Position numbers and translations under genes: made by a program. Below the pieces are notes generated by a model. The model did not search any database. It was not told where the DNA came from and saw nothing but the letters and a program-made list of their open reading frames with translations. From Gordonia hongkongensis (GTDB lineage Bacteria; Actinomycetota; Actinomycetes; Mycobacteriales; Mycobacteriaceae), in NCBI RefSeq assembly GCF_023078355.1, contig NZ_CP095552.1, positions 2,170,001 to 2,234,000 of the forward strand: a stretch of 64,000 nt of DNA, written 5' to 3'. Each line of letters opens with the position of its first letter. Within the stretch, counting starts at the first letter, position 1. Shown here in pieces: positions 51,836-63,629 of the stretch.

Positions 51836-51851
51836 TGTGACGGTCGTCACA
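51836..51851. promoter_or_regulatory. Perfect CRP-consensus dyad upstream of L,D-transpeptidase
   Basis: TGTGACGGTCGTCACA matches TGTGA-N6-TCACA at all ten conserved bases. It lies in the 307-bp gene-free stretch between 51665 and 51971, where I see no other structure. It is ~172 bp upstream of the L,D-transpeptidase start. Confidence 0.55.
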
Positions 51852-51971
51852 TTCAAGGTCGCGCATGCGCAGCGGGTTCCGGCATGGGACTCATTGTGGC
51901 CGCCGGGCCCGCGCATCCAACAGGATCGTTTGTCCCACTGGGGACTGCTCGCTCGGGCACCGTGTTGCCGC

Positions 51972-52253
51972 TCAGGCGGGTTGTGGATGTTCGGTGCGAA
52001 GGTGTTGCGCAGGTTGCGAACACGCCTCGTCTCGGCAGACGAGCATCATGTCGACGCGACCGATGCCGGCCTCGGACTCGGTCACGTCTCGGCGGACGTA
52101 CAGGGTGCGCCGCAGGATCCGCACCGGCGTTGGGTTTTCGTGTGGCTGGAGGACATGGGTCAACGGTACGCCTGGTGTGGCGTGGATCACAGGACGAGTC
52201 CGGACCGGCGGGATGTGGTCCGGTTGGGTGACTTGGGCGGGGATCTGTGACAT
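51972..52253 (-). CDS. Small hypothetical protein
   Basis: A possible 93-residue protein starting MSQIPAQVTQPD, with ILRRTLYVRRDVTESEAGIGR and a CRDEACSQPAQH segment. The second half has G/C-ending codons typical of this genome; the first half is less convincing. An ATG six codons upstream (52271) is an alternative. I do not recognise it. Two cysteines six residues apart might bind a metal. It is divergent from another small frame. Confidence 0.4.
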   Translation of the reverse strand: MSQIPAQVTQPDHIPPVRTRPVIHATPGVPLTHVLQPHENPTPVRILRRTLYVRRDVTESEAGIGRVDMMLVCRDEACSQPAQHLRTEHPQPA

Positions 52254-52295
52254 CGCCGACCCGAATCGCATGTGGTTCGCAGACAGCGGAGGAAC

Positions 52296-52466
52296 GTGAG
52301 GGAAACGCCAGGCCAGTTCGCGCCCTGCCCACCACCGATCGTCTCGACCGGCCCCGGCGATTCGTCGGCACCCGGGCACCCGGAGGAGGAGGCGACTCCC
52401 GAGATCGTCTACGAGTACGCGCCCCTGCCGTTGCCGTGGAACAAGCCGCCGGAGCCGCCCAACTAG
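52296..52466 (+). CDS. Small Pro/Glu-rich hypothetical protein
   Basis: A possible 56-residue protein starting RETPGQFAPCPPP and ending EIVYEYAPLPLPWNKPPEPPN. Codon third positions are strongly G/C, and GGAGG lies 3 nt before the GTG. An earlier in-frame GTG is at 52272. There is no hydrophobic segment and no known domain. It is the last frame before the tRNA genes. Confidence 0.45.
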   Translation: MRETPGQFAPCPPPIVSTGPGDSSAPGHPEEEATPEIVYEYAPLPLPWNKPPEPPN

Positions 52467-52526
52467 GCGCACGGAGTAGCCCGGACCGACGAAAAAGGCT
52501 CGGAGATAGTGTCTCCGAGCCGGTGG

Positions 52527-52597
52527 AGCGGGTGACGGGAATCGAACCCGCGTAGCTAGTTTGGAAGACTAGGGCTCTACCATTGAGCTACACCCGC
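52527..52597 (-). tRNA. tRNA-Gly (anticodon TCC)
   Basis: The reverse strand folds into a cloverleaf: acceptor GCGGGTG with CACCCGC, D-arm GCTC/GAGC, anticodon stem CTAGT/ACTAG with loop CTTCCAA giving TCC, T-arm GCGGG-TTCGATT-CCCGT. CCA is not encoded. Confidence 0.95.
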
Positions 52598-52830
52598 GTT
52601 GCTCGCGGTGACCGTCGAGATCCCGGCGTCGCGTGCGATGAGTGACTGTACCGGCAGCGGCGCCGGAACCGAAATCGGGGTGGATGCGACGAGGTGGCAT
52701 CCGACGGACGACCATCGGTTCCGGCGTCGCCGCGGCACCCGTGCGCGGGCCCGGCCGCGGTGGCACGTACTATCTCTTGTTGGCCCTGATGCGCGGTCGC
52801 CCTCCGGGGTTCCCTCGCGTGTTCGGACCC

Positions 52831-52907
<77 letters not shown>

Positions 52908-52992
52908 GATCGATGTGGCCCGACCGGTCACCCGGTGCACGGCCCGCGAACGACCGAACTTCCACCACCGTAGATATAAGGAGTATTCAGGC

Positions 52993-54360
52993 GTGAAGAG
53001 CACTGTCGAGCAACTCACCCCGACCCGGGTCAAGCTCAACGTCGAGGTCCCGTTCGAGGAGCTGTCGGCAGACTTCGACCGGGCCTACCGGTCGTTGGCC
53101 CAGCAGATCCGGATCCCCGGATTCCGTCCGGGCAAGGCGCCCGCGAAGCTGATCGAGGCCCGTGTCGGCCGCGATTCGATTCTCGCGCAGGTCGTGAACG
53201 ACGCCATCCCGGCCAAGTACTCCGAGGCCGTCGCCGAGACCGAGACCAAGGCCATCGGCCAGCCCGAGATCGACCTGTCCGAGCTGAAGTACGGCGAGTC
53301 GGTCACCTTCACGGCCGAGGTCGACGTCCGTCCCGAGATCACCCTGCCCGACTACTCGACCCTGTCGGTCGAGGTCGACGCGATCGAGGTCGACGAGGCG
53401 GCGGTCGACGAGCAGCTCGAAGGCCTGCGCGCCCGCTTCGGCACCCTCAAGGGCGTCGAGCGCGGCGTGGAGAACGGCGACTTCGTGTCGATCGACCTGG
53501 CCGCGACCGTCGACGGCGAGGCCGTCGAGGAGGCCACCACGGAGGGGCTGTCCCATGAGGTCGGCTCCGGCCAGCTCATCGACGGACTCGACGAGGCGCT
53601 CATCGGCCTGAAGGCCGGCGAGGACAAAGAGTTCACGACCAAGCTCGTCGCCGGCGATCACGCGGGCGAGGAGGCCCTCGTGAAGGTGACCGTGCAGTCG
53701 GTCAAGGAGCGCGAGCTGCCCGAGGTCGACGATGAGTTCGCCCAGATGGCCAGCGAGTTCGACACCGTCGAGGAGCTGCGCGCCAGCCTCGCCGAGCGGG
53801 TCGAGCAGTCCGCGAAGCTGGAGCAGGCCAACAAGATCCGCGACGCGGTGCTCGACAAGCTCCTCGAGACCGTCGAGATCCCGCTGCCGGAGAAGGTCGT
53901 CGACGAAGAGGTCGAGGGTCAGCAGCACCAGGTCATCCACGCGCTCGGACACGACGACGAGCAGGTCGCCAAATTCCTCGAGGCGCAGGGTAAGACCCGC
54001 GAGGAGTGGGATGCCGAGTCCCGTGCTGAGGCGGAGAAGTCGGTCAAGCAGCAGCTGCTGCTCGACGCGATCGCCGATCAGCAGGACACCGAGGTCAGCC
54101 AGGACGAGCTGACCCAGCAGATCATCTTCACCGCCCAGCGCTACGGCATGCAGCCGCAGGAGTTCATCCAGCAGCTGACGCAGGCCAACCAGGTCGGTGC
54201 GGTCTACGCCGACGTCCGGCGCGGCAAGTCGCTGGCGAGCATCGTCGGCGACGTGACCGTCACCGACACCAAGGGCGCCACCGTCGACACCGCCGAGTAC
54301 TTCGGCGGCAATGACGACGCCGACGAGTCCGCTGCGGACGAGTCCGACTCCGACAACTGA
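52993..54360 (+). CDS. tig: Trigger factor, ribosome-associated chaperone/PPIase
   Basis: A 455-residue trigger factor. The N-terminal ribosome-binding signature is IPGFRPGKAP. The middle FKBP-type domain (about 160-240) has NGDFVSIDLAATVDGE and EVGSGQLIDGLDEALIGLKAGE. The long C-terminal helical arms end in an acidic tail (DDADESAADESDSDN). It protects nascent chains at the ribosome exit. The GTG at 52993 follows AAGGAG by 9 nt. It is upstream of clpP1, as is usual. Confidence 0.96.
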   Translation: MKSTVEQLTPTRVKLNVEVPFEELSADFDRAYRSLAQQIRIPGFRPGKAPAKLIEARVGRDSILAQVVNDAIPAKYSEAVAETETKAIGQPEIDLSELKYGESVTFTAEVDVRPEITLPDYSTLSVEVDAIEVDEAAVDEQLEGLRARFGTLKGVERGVENGDFVSIDLAATVDGEAVEEATTEGLSHEVGSGQLIDGLDEALIGLKAGEDKEFTTKLVAGDHAGEEALVKVTVQSVKERELPEVDDEFAQMASEFDTVEELRASLAERVEQSAKLEQANKIRDAVLDKLLETVEIPLPEKVVDEEVEGQQHQVIHALGHDDEQVAKFLEAQGKTREEWDAESRAEAEKSVKQQLLLDAIADQQDTEVSQDELTQQIIFTAQRYGMQPQEFIQQLTQANQVGAVYADVRRGKSLASIVGDVTVTDTKGATVDTAEYFGGNDDADESAADESDSDN

Positions 54361-54400
54361 TCGGGCTCCCGCGGTCCAGCACAGCCCGCACGTTTCCTCC

Positions 54401-54439
54401 GCGATCGCCGGTCCTCGAAGTACGAGGGCCGGCGATCGC
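54401..54439. terminator. Terminator downstream of tig
   Basis: A 17-bp stem (54401-54417 with 54423-54439) with one T.G pair and a 5-nt loop. It separates tig from the clp genes, which then need their own promoter within 54440-54639. Confidence 0.8.
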
Positions 54440-54639
54440 CGTCGGTCCACCATCACGCACGGGCCGTTCACGGTGCCGAAGGCCGTTCTGCTCTCAGCGA
54501 AGAGGCGTGTCCTCGGGAGTGTCCGCGGGTGTCGATTGGTTAGTGTCGGTGAGGACGTCATCAGAGAAGCATTCGATGTGCGTGCGCGTCACCCGCGGGT
54601 GACGCGCAGGTCATGACAACAAGGCAAAGGTAGGAACCC

Positions 54640-55239
<600 letters not shown>

Positions 55240-55303
55240 GACCCCGGTCCGACGACCGCTCCCGTACCCACCGCCGAGCCACCTCTACCCAATGGAGCAA
55301 CAG

Positions 55304-55999
55304 ATGACCAACTCCCTTTCCTTCGACGGCATGCCCGCCGAGGTCGCCGCCGGCATCCCCGCGTCGGCCCTGGCGCTGAAGAACATCGAAGCGCGGTACA
55401 TCCTGCCGTCGTTCATCGAGCACACCCCGAACGGCCAGCGACAGTACGACCCGTACGCGAAGCTGTTCGAAGAGCGGATCGTGTTCGTCGGCACGCCGAT
55501 CGACCAGGTCGTGTCCAACGACGTCATGGCGCAGCTGCTCGTCCTCGAATCGCAGGACCCCGACCGCGACATCACCATGTACATCAACTCGCCCGGTGGC
55601 AGCGTGCCCGACATGCTCGCCATTTACGACACGATGCAGTACGTGCACTGTGACATCGTGACCGTCTGCCTCGGTGAGGCGGCCTCGGCGGCGGCGATCC
55701 TTCTCGCCGGCGGAACCCCGGGCAAGCGTGCGGCGTTGCCGAACGCTACGGTCCTGATCCACCAGCCGCGCACCGGCGGCGCCTACCAGGGTCAGGTCTC
55801 CGACCTCGAGATCCAGGCCGCCGAGATCGAGCGCATCCGCGATCGCCTCGACGAGATCCTGGCCAGCCACACCGGTCAGGACAAGGAGAAGATCCGCAAG
55901 GACACCGACCGCGACAACATCCTGACCGCGGCCGCGGCCAAGGAGTACGGCATCGTCGACGAGGTCTTCGAGTACCGCAAGAAGTCGATGAAGAAGTAG
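55304..55999 (+). CDS. clpP2: ATP-dependent Clp protease proteolytic subunit 2
   Basis: A 231-residue ClpP with a longer N-terminus than ClpP1, as in mycobacterial ClpP2. The catalytic Ser is in [12 protein letters not shown], His in LIHQPR and Asp in KDTDRDN. It ends in a basic tail. The ATG at 55304 has GGAG 7 nt upstream; an ATG four codons earlier lacks a site. It is second in the clpP1-clpP2 operon; clpX follows after a 209-bp gap and may have its own promoter. Confidence 0.96.
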   Translation: MTNSLSFDGMPAEVAAGIPASALALKNIEARYILPSFIEHTPNGQRQYDPYAKLFEERIVFVGTPIDQVVSNDVMAQLLVLESQDPDRDITMYINSPGGSVPDMLAIYDTMQYVHCDIVTVCLGEAASAAAILLAGGTPGKRAALPNATVLIHQPRTGGAYQGQVSDLEIQAAEIERIRDRLDEILASHTGQDKEKIRKDTDRDNILTAAAAKEYGIVDEVFEYRKKSMKK

Positions 56000-56208
56000 T
56001 CCTGGCCAAGAAGTAGTTGTGGCAGTGCAGAAGTCCCGGTGATTTTCTGCCGCGACATTTGGCCTTATCGGTCGAAGTTCGAGCGACACGCGGGTACCGT
56101 CGGGTTACTGGGCATTCGAGTGTCGATCAAATGACCCATGCCCGGCTGCGTGCGACGCGACGGACCAGACACGACAGTCCGGCAACGAGGAAGTAGGTAC
56201 AGCGCGAG

Positions 56209-57489
56209 ATGGCACGAATCGGAGACGGCGGCGACCTGCTCAAGTGCTCTTTTTGCGGCAAGAGCCAGAAGCAGGTGAAGAAGCTCATCGCCGGCCCCGG
56301 CGTGTACATCTGCGATGAGTGCATCGACCTGTGCAACGAGATCATCGAAGAGGAACTGGCCGAGAACGGCGACGTCAAGCTCGACGAGCTGCCGAAGCCG
56401 ACCGAGATCCGTGACTTCCTCGAGAAGTACGTCATCGGCCAGGACACGGCGAAGCGGACGCTCGCGGTGGCGGTCTACAACCACTACAAGCGCATCCAGG
56501 CGGGCGAGAAGAAGGACGCCCGGACGGGTGAGACCGTCGAGCTGATGAAGTCGAACATCCTGATGCTCGGCCCCACCGGATGCGGCAAGACGTACCTGGC
56601 GCAGACCCTGGCGAAGATGCTCAACGTGCCGTTCGCGATCGCCGACGCAACCGCGCTGACCGAGGCCGGATATGTCGGCGAGGACGTCGAGAACATCCTG
56701 CTCAAGCTGATCCAGGCCGCCGACTACGACGTCAAGCGTGCCGAGACCGGCATCATCTACATCGACGAGGTCGACAAGATCGCCCGCAAGAGCGAGAACC
56801 CGTCGATCACGCGCGATGTGTCCGGTGAGGGAGTCCAGCAGGCGCTGCTGAAGATCCTCGAGGGCACGCAGGCGTCGGTGCCGCCGCAGGGTGGACGCAA
56901 GCATCCGCATCAGGAGTTCATCCAGATCGACACGACGAACGTGCTGTTCATCGTGGCCGGCGCGTTCGCCGGTCTGGAGAAGATCGTGTCCGAGCGGATC
57001 GGCAAGCGCGGTCTCGGCTTCGGCAACGAAGTGGCGAGCAAGGACGAGGTGGACACCTCGGATCAGTTCGCCGACGTCATGCCGGAGGACCTGATCAAGT
57101 TCGGCCTGATCCCGGAGTTCATCGGCCGTCTGCCGGTCGTCGCGTCGGTGACGAACCTGGACAAGGACTCGCTGGTGAGCATCCTGTCGGAGCCGAAGAA
57201 CGCGCTGGTGAAGCAGTACACCCGGCTGTTCGACATGGACAATGTCGAGCTGGAGTTCACCAAGGACGCCCTCGAGGCGGTCGCCGATCAGGCAATTCAC
57301 CGCGGCACCGGTGCCCGCGGCCTGCGGGCCATCATGGAAGAGGTCCTGCTGCCGGTGATGTACGACATCCCGAGCCGCGACGACGTCGAGAAGGTCGTCG
57401 TGACCGGGGAGACAGTCCGCGACAACGTCCTCCCGACCATCGTGCCCCGCAAGGCCTCCAGCGACGAGCGTCGCGACAAGAGCGCCTGA
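56209..57489 (+). CDS. clpX: Clp protease ATPase subunit ClpX
   Basis: A 426-residue AAA+ unfoldase. The N-terminal zinc-binding domain ([10 protein letters not shown], then [10 protein letters not shown]) is followed by Walker A GPTGCGKT, Walker [11 protein letters not shown], the pore loop GYVGEDVE and the ClpP-contact segment around [10 protein letters not shown]. It recruits substrates to ClpP1P2. A strong terminator follows its stop. Confidence 0.98.
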   Translation: MARIGDGGDLLKCSFCGKSQKQVKKLIAGPGVYICDECIDLCNEIIEEELAENGDVKLDELPKPTEIRDFLEKYVIGQDTAKRTLAVAVYNHYKRIQAGEKKDARTGETVELMKSNILMLGPTGCGKTYLAQTLAKMLNVPFAIADATALTEAGYVGEDVENILLKLIQAADYDVKRAETGIIYIDEVDKIARKSENPSITRDVSGEGVQQALLKILEGTQASVPPQGGRKHPHQEFIQIDTTNVLFIVAGAFAGLEKIVSERIGKRGLGFGNEVASKDEVDTSDQFADVMPEDLIKFGLIPEFIGRLPVVASVTNLDKDSLVSILSEPKNALVKQYTRLFDMDNVELEFTKDALEAVADQAIHRGTGARGLRAIMEEVLLPVMYDIPSRDDVEKVVVTGETVRDNVLPTIVPRKASSDERRDKSA

Positions 57490-57508
57490 CGCGCACGACT
57501 GACGACGA

Positions 57509-57544
57509 GAAAGCCCCGCCCGGGTAGACCCGGGCGGGGCTTTC
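57509..57544 (+). terminator. Intrinsic terminator downstream of clpX
   Basis: A perfect 16-bp stem (57509-57524 with 57529-57544) with a 4-nt loop, followed by a T-rich tail (TTTCTCTTGT). It is the most canonical terminator in the window. Confidence 0.92.
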
Positions 57545-57594
57545 TCTTGTCCATCTCGCCCCGCGGCGGTGCCGCATCGAGCACACTGAGCGAT

Positions 57595-58239
57595 GTGACT
57601 CAACACGGATCGGATACCTCGGTGCTCGCCGGCCTGGTGCTGGCGGGTGGACGTTCGCGACGGATGGGCAGCGACAAGGCCGCGCTCGACTGGGACGGTG
57701 AACCCATGCTCGCGCGAGTGGTGCGGGTGGTGTCCCAGCGCTGCGATCCGGTGCTGGTCGTCGCGGGCGAGACGTCTGCGGCATTCCGCGGCGTCGACGA
57801 CATCCGCGACCGGGCGGCGCCGGGGATCGATTCGTCGAAGGTGCACTGGGTGACCGACGAACAGGAGGGGACGGGTCCGCTCGGCGGGCTCGTCGCGGGC
57901 CTGTCCGCGGCGGCTGCCGCGGGTGCCGAGTTCGCGTTCGTCTGTGCCACGGACATGCCGCTGATCGCGCCGGAACTGATCGACGAGCTGCGGCTGGGGC
58001 TGACCGACTCGACGCAGGCGGTCATCGCCCACGACGCCCAGCGGGATCATCCGATGGCGGGGATCTACCGCACGGATGCCGCGGCGATGATCGCGGATGT
58101 CGTCGCCGGCGGCGAACGGCGCATGCTGGGCGCGATCGAGGCGCTCAACACCCATCGGGTGGGGATCTCCGATCCGGACTGGCTGGTCAACGTCAACGCG
58201 CCTGAGGACCTGCACAGATTGCGCGTCTCCGCGGGTTAG
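57595..58239 (+). CDS. mobA: Molybdenum cofactor guanylyltransferase
   Basis: A 214-residue NTP-transferase-fold protein: [21 protein letters not shown] nucleotide-binding loop, [15 protein letters not shown] and [13 protein letters not shown]. It adds GMP to molybdopterin to make the bis-MGD cofactor used by DMSO-reductase-family enzymes. The molybdopterin oxidoreductase at 23.1 kb would need this cofactor, though the genes are not linked. The GTG at 57595 is preferred over one 16 codons upstream, which would begin in the terminator region. Confidence 0.9.
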   Translation: MTQHGSDTSVLAGLVLAGGRSRRMGSDKAALDWDGEPMLARVVRVVSQRCDPVLVVAGETSAAFRGVDDIRDRAAPGIDSSKVHWVTDEQEGTGPLGGLVAGLSAAAAAGAEFAFVCATDMPLIAPELIDELRLGLTDSTQAVIAHDAQRDHPMAGIYRTDAAAMIADVVAGGERRMLGAIEALNTHRVGISDPDWLVNVNAPEDLHRLRVSAG

Positions 58240-58307
58240 CACGAAGCGCTCGGGCGCGGACGGGTCCCGGGCGAGGTCCGGCCCGGCGAAAACATAGAAT
58301 AGCGGCC

Positions 58308-60998
58308 GTGACATCACCCGACCAGACATCCGCGTTGCCCGAGACAGCGTCGCCCCGGACTGCCGTACCCGAGACCGGGTTGCCGAAGTCCTGGGACCCC
58401 GCTGAGCACGAGGCGTCGCTCTACCAGGGCTGGGTGGACGCCGGGTACTTCACCGCGGACGCGGCGAGTGACAAGCCGCCGTTCTCCATCGTGATCCCGC
58501 CGCCGAATGTCAATGGCTCGCTGCACATGGGCCACGCCTACGAGCACGTCCTGATGGACGCGCTCTCGCGTCTTCGTCGGATGCAGGGCTACGAGGTGCT
58601 GTGGCTCCCCGGCATGGACCACGCGGCGATCGCGATGCAGACGATGGTCGAGCGAAAACTCGCCACCGAGGGCAAGACGCGCGACGACCTCGGCCGGGAA
58701 GCGTTCATCGACCGCGTGTGGGCCGAGAAGGCCGAGATCAGCGGCAACATCGGCGAGCAGATGCGCCGGCTCGGCGACAGTGTCGACTGGTCGCGCGAAC
58801 GCTTCACGATGGACGAGGGTCTGTCGCGCGCGGTGCACACCGTCTTCAAGAAGATGTTCGACGACGGGCTGATCTATCAGGCCGAGCGCCTCGTCAACTG
58901 GTCGCCGGTCCTCAAGACCGCCGTCAGCGACATCGAGGTGAGTTACGCCGACGTCGAGGGCGAGCTCGTCAGCTTCCGCTACGGGTCACTCGACGACACC
59001 GAGCCTCACATCGTCGTCGCGACGACCCGACTCGAGACGATGCTCGGCGACACCGCGATCGCGGTGCACCCCGACGACGAACGGTATGCCCACCTGGTCG
59101 GCACCGCACTGCCGCACCCCTTTGTCGACCGGATGATCCCGATCGTCGCCGATGATTACGTCGACCCCGAATTCGGCAGCGGCGCAGTCAAGATCACGCC
59201 GGCACACGACCCCAACGACTTCGCGCTCGGGCAGCGACACAACTTGCCGATGCCGACGATCATGGACGAATCGGCCCGGATCGCCGACACCGGAACCGAA
59301 TTCGACGGCATGGACCGCTTCGAGGCGCGTGTCAAGGTGCGCGAGGCGCTGGCCGAACAGGGCCGGATCGTGAAAGAGGTGCGTCCGTACCTGCACAGCG
59401 TCGGGCATTCGGAGCGCACCGGCGAGCCGATCGAACCGCGCCTGTCGATGCAGTGGTGGGTGGCGGTCTCCACGCTGGCCGCGGCGGCCGGCGACGCGGT
59501 GCGGGACGGGTCCACGGTGATCCACCCGAAGTCGATGGAGCCGCGCTGGTTCAGCTGGGTCGACGACATGCACGACTGGTGTATCTCGCGTCAGCTGTGG
59601 TGGGGTCACCGCATCCCGATCTGGTACGGACCCGACGGCGAGGTGGTGTGCGTCGGACCCGACGAGCAGGCCCCCGAGGGTTACGTCCAGGAGACCGACG
59701 TCCTCGACACCTGGTTCTCCTCCGGGCTGTGGCCGTTCTCCACGATGGGCTGGCCCGATCAGACCGCGGATCTCGAGAAGTTCTATCCCACCTCGGTTCT
59801 CGTCACCGGGTACGACATCCTGTTCTTCTGGGTGGCCCGCATGATGATGTTCGGCACCTATGTGGGCAAGGATCTGGGTCCGGGCAACGAGATCCCGTTC
59901 CACAACCTGTTCCTGCACGGCCTGGTGCGCGACGAGCACGGCCGCAAGATGTCGAAGTCGAAGGGCAACGGCATCGACCCGCTCGACTGGGTGGAGCGCT
60001 TCGGGGCCGACGCCCTGCGCTTCACGCTCGCCCGCGGTGCCAACCCCGGTTCGGACATCTCGGTCGGCGAGGACCACGCCCAGTCGTCGCGCAACTTCGC
60101 CACCAAGCTCTACAACGCCACCAAGTTCGCGTTGATGAACGGCGCGAAGGTCGGCGAGCTCCCCGACGCCGAGACGCTGACCGACGCCGACCGGTGGATC
60201 CTCGGCCGGCTCGACGAGGTGCTCGCCGAGATCGACGCCGGGTTCGAGTCCTACGAGTTCTCGAAGGCATGCGAGGCGCTCTACCACTTCGCGTGGGACG
60301 AGGTCTGCGACTGGTACCTCGAACTCGCGAAGGTGCAGTTCGCCGAGAACGACGAGAAGCGTTCGGAAGCAACGTCGCTCGTGCTGGGCGCGGTCCTAGA
60401 GCCGTTGCTGCGCGCGCTGTCGCCGGTGATGCCGTTCGTCACCGAGGTGCTGTGGAAGGCGCTCACCGGGGGTGAATCGCTCGTGGTCGCCCCCTGGCCG
60501 ACCACTTCCGGACGCGATTGGTCGTCGGATTCGGCCGCCCGCGTGGACGATCTGCAGCGACTGATCACCGAGGTGCGGCGTTTCCGCAGCGATCAGGGTC
60601 TCCGTCCGGGCCAGCGCGTCGCCGTGCAGTTCGACGGACTCGGCGAAGCCGGGCTCGAACACCTGCTGCCGTACGTGACCTCCCTCGCGCGCCTGGACCC
60701 GGCCGGTCCCGACTTCGGCGCGACCGCGACCATCGAGGTCCGCCTGAGCGTGGCCACCGTGGTCGTCGCGATCGACACCTCGGGCACCGTCGACGTCGAA
60801 GCCGAACGCAAGCGGCTCGCCAAGGACCTGGCGGTGGCCGAGAAGGAACTGTCGACGACCTCGGCGAAACTGGGCAACGAACAGTTCCTGTCCAAGGCGC
60901 CCGACCACGTGGTCGCCAAGATCCGGGACCGTCAGCGGATCGCGACCGAAGAGGTCGAACGGTTGAACGCGAAGCTGGCGAGTCTGGCCGGCGCGTGA
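58308..60998 (+). CDS. valS: Valyl-tRNA synthetase
   Basis: An 896-residue class I synthetase. The HIGH-type motif is [11 protein letters not shown] and the KMSKS loop is [10 protein letters not shown]. The editing domain follows the HIGH motif; the C-terminal coiled coil ([20 protein letters not shown]) binds tRNA. The GTG start overlaps no neighbour, and its stop overlaps folC (GTGA), so the two are translated together. Confidence 0.97.
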   Translation: MTSPDQTSALPETASPRTAVPETGLPKSWDPAEHEASLYQGWVDAGYFTADAASDKPPFSIVIPPPNVNGSLHMGHAYEHVLMDALSRLRRMQGYEVLWLPGMDHAAIAMQTMVERKLATEGKTRDDLGREAFIDRVWAEKAEISGNIGEQMRRLGDSVDWSRERFTMDEGLSRAVHTVFKKMFDDGLIYQAERLVNWSPVLKTAVSDIEVSYADVEGELVSFRYGSLDDTEPHIVVATTRLETMLGDTAIAVHPDDERYAHLVGTALPHPFVDRMIPIVADDYVDPEFGSGAVKITPAHDPNDFALGQRHNLPMPTIMDESARIADTGTEFDGMDRFEARVKVREALAEQGRIVKEVRPYLHSVGHSERTGEPIEPRLSMQWWVAVSTLAAAAGDAVRDGSTVIHPKSMEPRWFSWVDDMHDWCISRQLWWGHRIPIWYGPDGEVVCVGPDEQAPEGYVQETDVLDTWFSSGLWPFSTMGWPDQTADLEKFYPTSVLVTGYDILFFWVARMMMFGTYVGKDLGPGNEIPFHNLFLHGLVRDEHGRKMSKSKGNGIDPLDWVERFGADALRFTLARGANPGSDISVGEDHAQSSRNFATKLYNATKFALMNGAKVGELPDAETLTDADRWILGRLDEVLAEIDAGFESYEFSKACEALYHFAWDEVCDWYLELAKVQFAENDEKRSEATSLVLGAVLEPLLRALSPVMPFVTEVLWKALTGGESLVVAPWPTTSGRDWSSDSAARVDDLQRLITEVRRFRSDQGLRPGQRVAVQFDGLGEAGLEHLLPYVTSLARLDPAGPDFGATATIEVRLSVATVVVAIDTSGTVDVEAERKRLAKDLAVAEKELSTTSAKLGNEQFLSKAPDHVVAKIRDRQRIATEEVERLNAKLASLAGA

Positions 60999-62527
60999 GC
61001 GACGACACCGGTTTCCCCGAAGAGGATCCAGCCGTCCTGGGAATGGATGCGGCAGGCGACCCCCTGGGTCTCTCGGCGATCCTGGGGGAGGACGAACCCG
61101 ATCCGGATGCCGAGCCGGCGCGGCTGCGCGTCACTGACAGCGCCGACGATCTCGCCGAACTCGCCGAGGTCGAGGCCGAGCTCGACACCCGGTGGCCCGA
61201 GACCAAGATCGAGCCGTCGCTGACCCGCATCGCGACGCTCATGGATCTGCTCGGATCCCCCCAGCACGGATACCCCGCGATCCACATCGCCGGGACGAAC
61301 GGCAAGACGTCGGTCACCAGGATGGTCGACGCGTTGCTGTCCGCGCTGCACCGGCGCACGGGCCGGATCACGAGTCCGCACCTGCAGCGCGTCACCGAGC
61401 GGATCTCGGTCGACGGCAAGCCGATTCCGGCACGCACCTACATCGACACCTATCGGGAACTCGAGCCGTACATCACCATGGTCGACGATTCGTCGACAGC
61501 GGCGGGTGGACCCCGGATGAGTAAGTTCGAGGTGCTGACCGCGATGGCGTATGCGGTCTTCGCCGAGGCGCCGGTGGACGTCGCCGTCGTCGAGACGGGC
61601 ATGGGCGGTCGATGGGACGCGACCAACGTCATCGACGGCACGGTCTCGGTCATCACACCGATCGCGATGGACCACGCGGACTATCTCGGCGACACCCTGA
61701 CCGCCATCGCGGGGGAGAAGGCCGGCATCATCAAGCCCGCCGAACCCGATGCGGCCGGCACCGTCGATCCCGTCACGGTGATCGCCGAACAGAGCCCCGA
61801 GGTGATGGACGTCCTGCTGCGCGCGGCCGTCGATGCGGGCACCATCGTCGCCCGCCAGGGATCGGAGTTCGCGGTCCTCGACTCGGTCATCGCCGTCGGT
61901 GGGCAGATGCTCACCATCCAGGGCCTCGGCGGTGTCTACGACGAGATCTTCGTGCCGCTGCACGGTGCACATCAGGCGGCCAACGCGGCGCTGGCGCTCG
62001 CGGCGGTGGAGGCGTTCTTCGGTGCGGGCGCCGATCGTCAGCTCGACATCGACGCGGTGCGTACGGGTTTCGCGTCCGTCGCCAACCCCGGACGGCTCGA
62101 GCGACTGCGCAGCGCCCCGACGGTGTTCGCCGACGCGGCGCACAATCCCCACGGAGCCGCGGCGCTGGCGCAGGCGCTGGCCGAGGAGTTCGACTTCCGT
62201 CGACTCGTCGGCGTCATCGGCGTGCTGGGTGACAAGGACGCCCGCGGAGTCCTCGAAGCCCTCGAGCCGGTGCTCGACGCGGTCGTCGTCACCGACAACG
62301 GGTCGCCACGGGCCCTGGAGCCCGAGACGCTCGCGGAGTACGCGCGGGAGGTGTTCGGCGAGGACCGCGTGGTCGTCAAACCCTTCCTGCCCGACGCCGT
62401 CGAGGAGGCCATCGCACTGGCCGAGGAAGCCGACGGCGAACGCGTGTCCGGTGCGGGCGTGGTCATCACCGGGTCCGTCGTGACCGCCGGTGCCGCGCGA
62501 ACACTCTTCGGTAAGGAACCCTCATGA
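60995..62527 (+). CDS. folC: Folylpolyglutamate/dihydrofolate synthase
   Basis: A 510-residue Mur-ligase-family enzyme. An acidic N-terminus (~1-65) longer than in E. coli is followed by P-loop [13 protein letters not shown], the HLQRVTERI folate region, and the C-terminal domain [15 protein letters not shown] with the characteristic His-Asn-Pro-His-Gly. It adds glutamates to folates. The GTG at 60995 overlaps the valS stop, and its own stop overlaps the next ATG. Confidence 0.95.
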   Translation: MSDDTGFPEEDPAVLGMDAAGDPLGLSAILGEDEPDPDAEPARLRVTDSADDLAELAEVEAELDTRWPETKIEPSLTRIATLMDLLGSPQHGYPAIHIAGTNGKTSVTRMVDALLSALHRRTGRITSPHLQRVTERISVDGKPIPARTYIDTYRELEPYITMVDDSSTAAGGPRMSKFEVLTAMAYAVFAEAPVDVAVVETGMGGRWDATNVIDGTVSVITPIAMDHADYLGDTLTAIAGEKAGIIKPAEPDAAGTVDPVTVIAEQSPEVMDVLLRAAVDAGTIVARQGSEFAVLDSVIAVGGQMLTIQGLGGVYDEIFVPLHGAHQAANAALALAAVEAFFGAGADRQLDIDAVRTGFASVANPGRLERLRSAPTVFADAAHNPHGAAALAQALAEEFDFRRLVGVIGVLGDKDARGVLEALEPVLDAVVVTDNGSPRALEPETLAEYAREVFGEDRVVVKPFLPDAVEEAIALAEEADGERVSGAGVVITGSVVTAGAARTLFGKEPS

Positions 62528-62913
62528 CCCGGTACACCCCACCCACGAACGATCCGTGGAAGGGGCTCCGCGGCGTGATGGCCGGCACGATGATCCTGGA
62601 GGTCATCGTCGTGATCCTGGCGTTCCCGATCGTGTGGCGCCTCGGCGACGGGCTGACCTGGTTGTCCGGCGGATACCTCACGCTCGTCGTCATCGCGATG
62701 ATCCTGGCCGCCGGGATGCAGGGTCGGCCGTACGCGATCAACCTCGATCTGGGCCTGCAGGTCGTGCTGATCATCGGGGGGCTCTTCCACTGGTCGATCG
62801 CGGTGGTGGGAGTCGTCTTCGGGTCGGTCTGGCTGTACATCCGCTACATCAAGGCCGACGTCGAGAAGCGGGTCGAACGCGGGATGCTGCCCGGCCAGGA
62901 GCCGATCGAGTAA
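62524..62913 (+). CDS. DUF4233 membrane protein (Rv2446c-like)
   Basis: A 129-residue protein with three to four membrane segments (MAGTMILEVIVVILAFPIVW, LTLVVIAMILAAGMQG, LQVVLIIGGLFHWSIAVVGV). It is always found after folC in this group. The ATG overlaps the folC stop (ATGA), so it is third in a valS-folC-DUF4233 chain. Function unknown. Confidence 0.88.
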   Translation: MTRYTPPTNDPWKGLRGVMAGTMILEVIVVILAFPIVWRLGDGLTWLSGGYLTLVVIAMILAAGMQGRPYAINLDLGLQVVLIIGGLFHWSIAVVGVVFGSVWLYIRYIKADVEKRVERGMLPGQEPIE

Positions 62914-63138
62914 TCGGTCCGGCGGCCACGGCCGTCTCGCCGCCGGCTGTCCGACCAGCGGTGTTTTCGTTGCTCAGGGCGGGGTTTGGTGGCCGCAAGA
63001 CCTGTGGCCGGACCGTTATCGCCGAACCCGGGCGGCCAGGTGGGCTTGCTGTAACAATGGCCCATGCCGCGGGGGCCGACAAGTCGATCCTCGCAGCTTG
63101 TCGAACCCCTTCTCGAGACACCCGATGTGAGGACATAC

Positions 63139-63591
63139 GTGCAGTTCCAGCTCTTCCGGACCACCTCCGTCCGAACCCGACGCCCCGTGCTCCCCGTTGT
63201 CGTCCTCGCGGGCGCGGCGCTCGCACTGACCGTCCCGGCCACGGCGGCGGCCGAACCGGAGCGGGACCAGGCACCGATCGGGATCGTGAACTTCATACCC
63301 GCAGCGGACGCACCCGTTCCAGTCGGGCCGGGGGAGTACAGCTATGTCGCCACCCACGAGATCACCCAGCGTGCCGCGACCATGAAGGCGCCCGAGGCCA
63401 TCGCCAGCCTCCCGGTGCCCGCCCAGTACCGGCCCGCGAATCTCGGTCTGGCGCAACAGTTCGATCTCGCGCTCGCCGGCGCGCTCGCCTCGCCCGGCGG
63501 CTGTGTGCAGGTGGTCGTCGATCCGCGCTCGCGCACCGGCAGCCTTTTCGACTACGGCTTCTTCCCGGTCGCCGGTGAGTACTGCTCCTGA
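63139..63591 (+). CDS. Small secreted hypothetical protein
   Basis: A protein of ~150 residues with a signal peptide (VLPVVVLAGAALALTVPATA, cleavage near AAAEP) and a mature part with two cysteines (GGCVQVVV and the final CS) that may pair. I recognise no domain. The GTG at 63139 is chosen because GAGG lies 6 nt upstream; a GTG four codons earlier is possible. It lies between the folC chain and ndk. Confidence 0.7.
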   Translation: MQFQLFRTTSVRTRRPVLPVVVLAGAALALTVPATAAAEPERDQAPIGIVNFIPAADAPVPVGPGEYSYVATHEITQRAATMKAPEAIASLPVPAQYRPANLGLAQQFDLALAGALASPGGCVQVVVDPRSRTGSLFDYGFFPVAGEYCS

Positions 63592-63629
63592 CCGGTACGT
63601 GACCGTAGCCGGTCGATAGGGTGTCAGTC

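Noticed and set aside
57595..58239. Functional cluster of mobA with the molybdopterin oxidoreductase
   Set aside because: They are 32 kb apart and mobA is in its usual backbone position; only a general cofactor link can be claimed.
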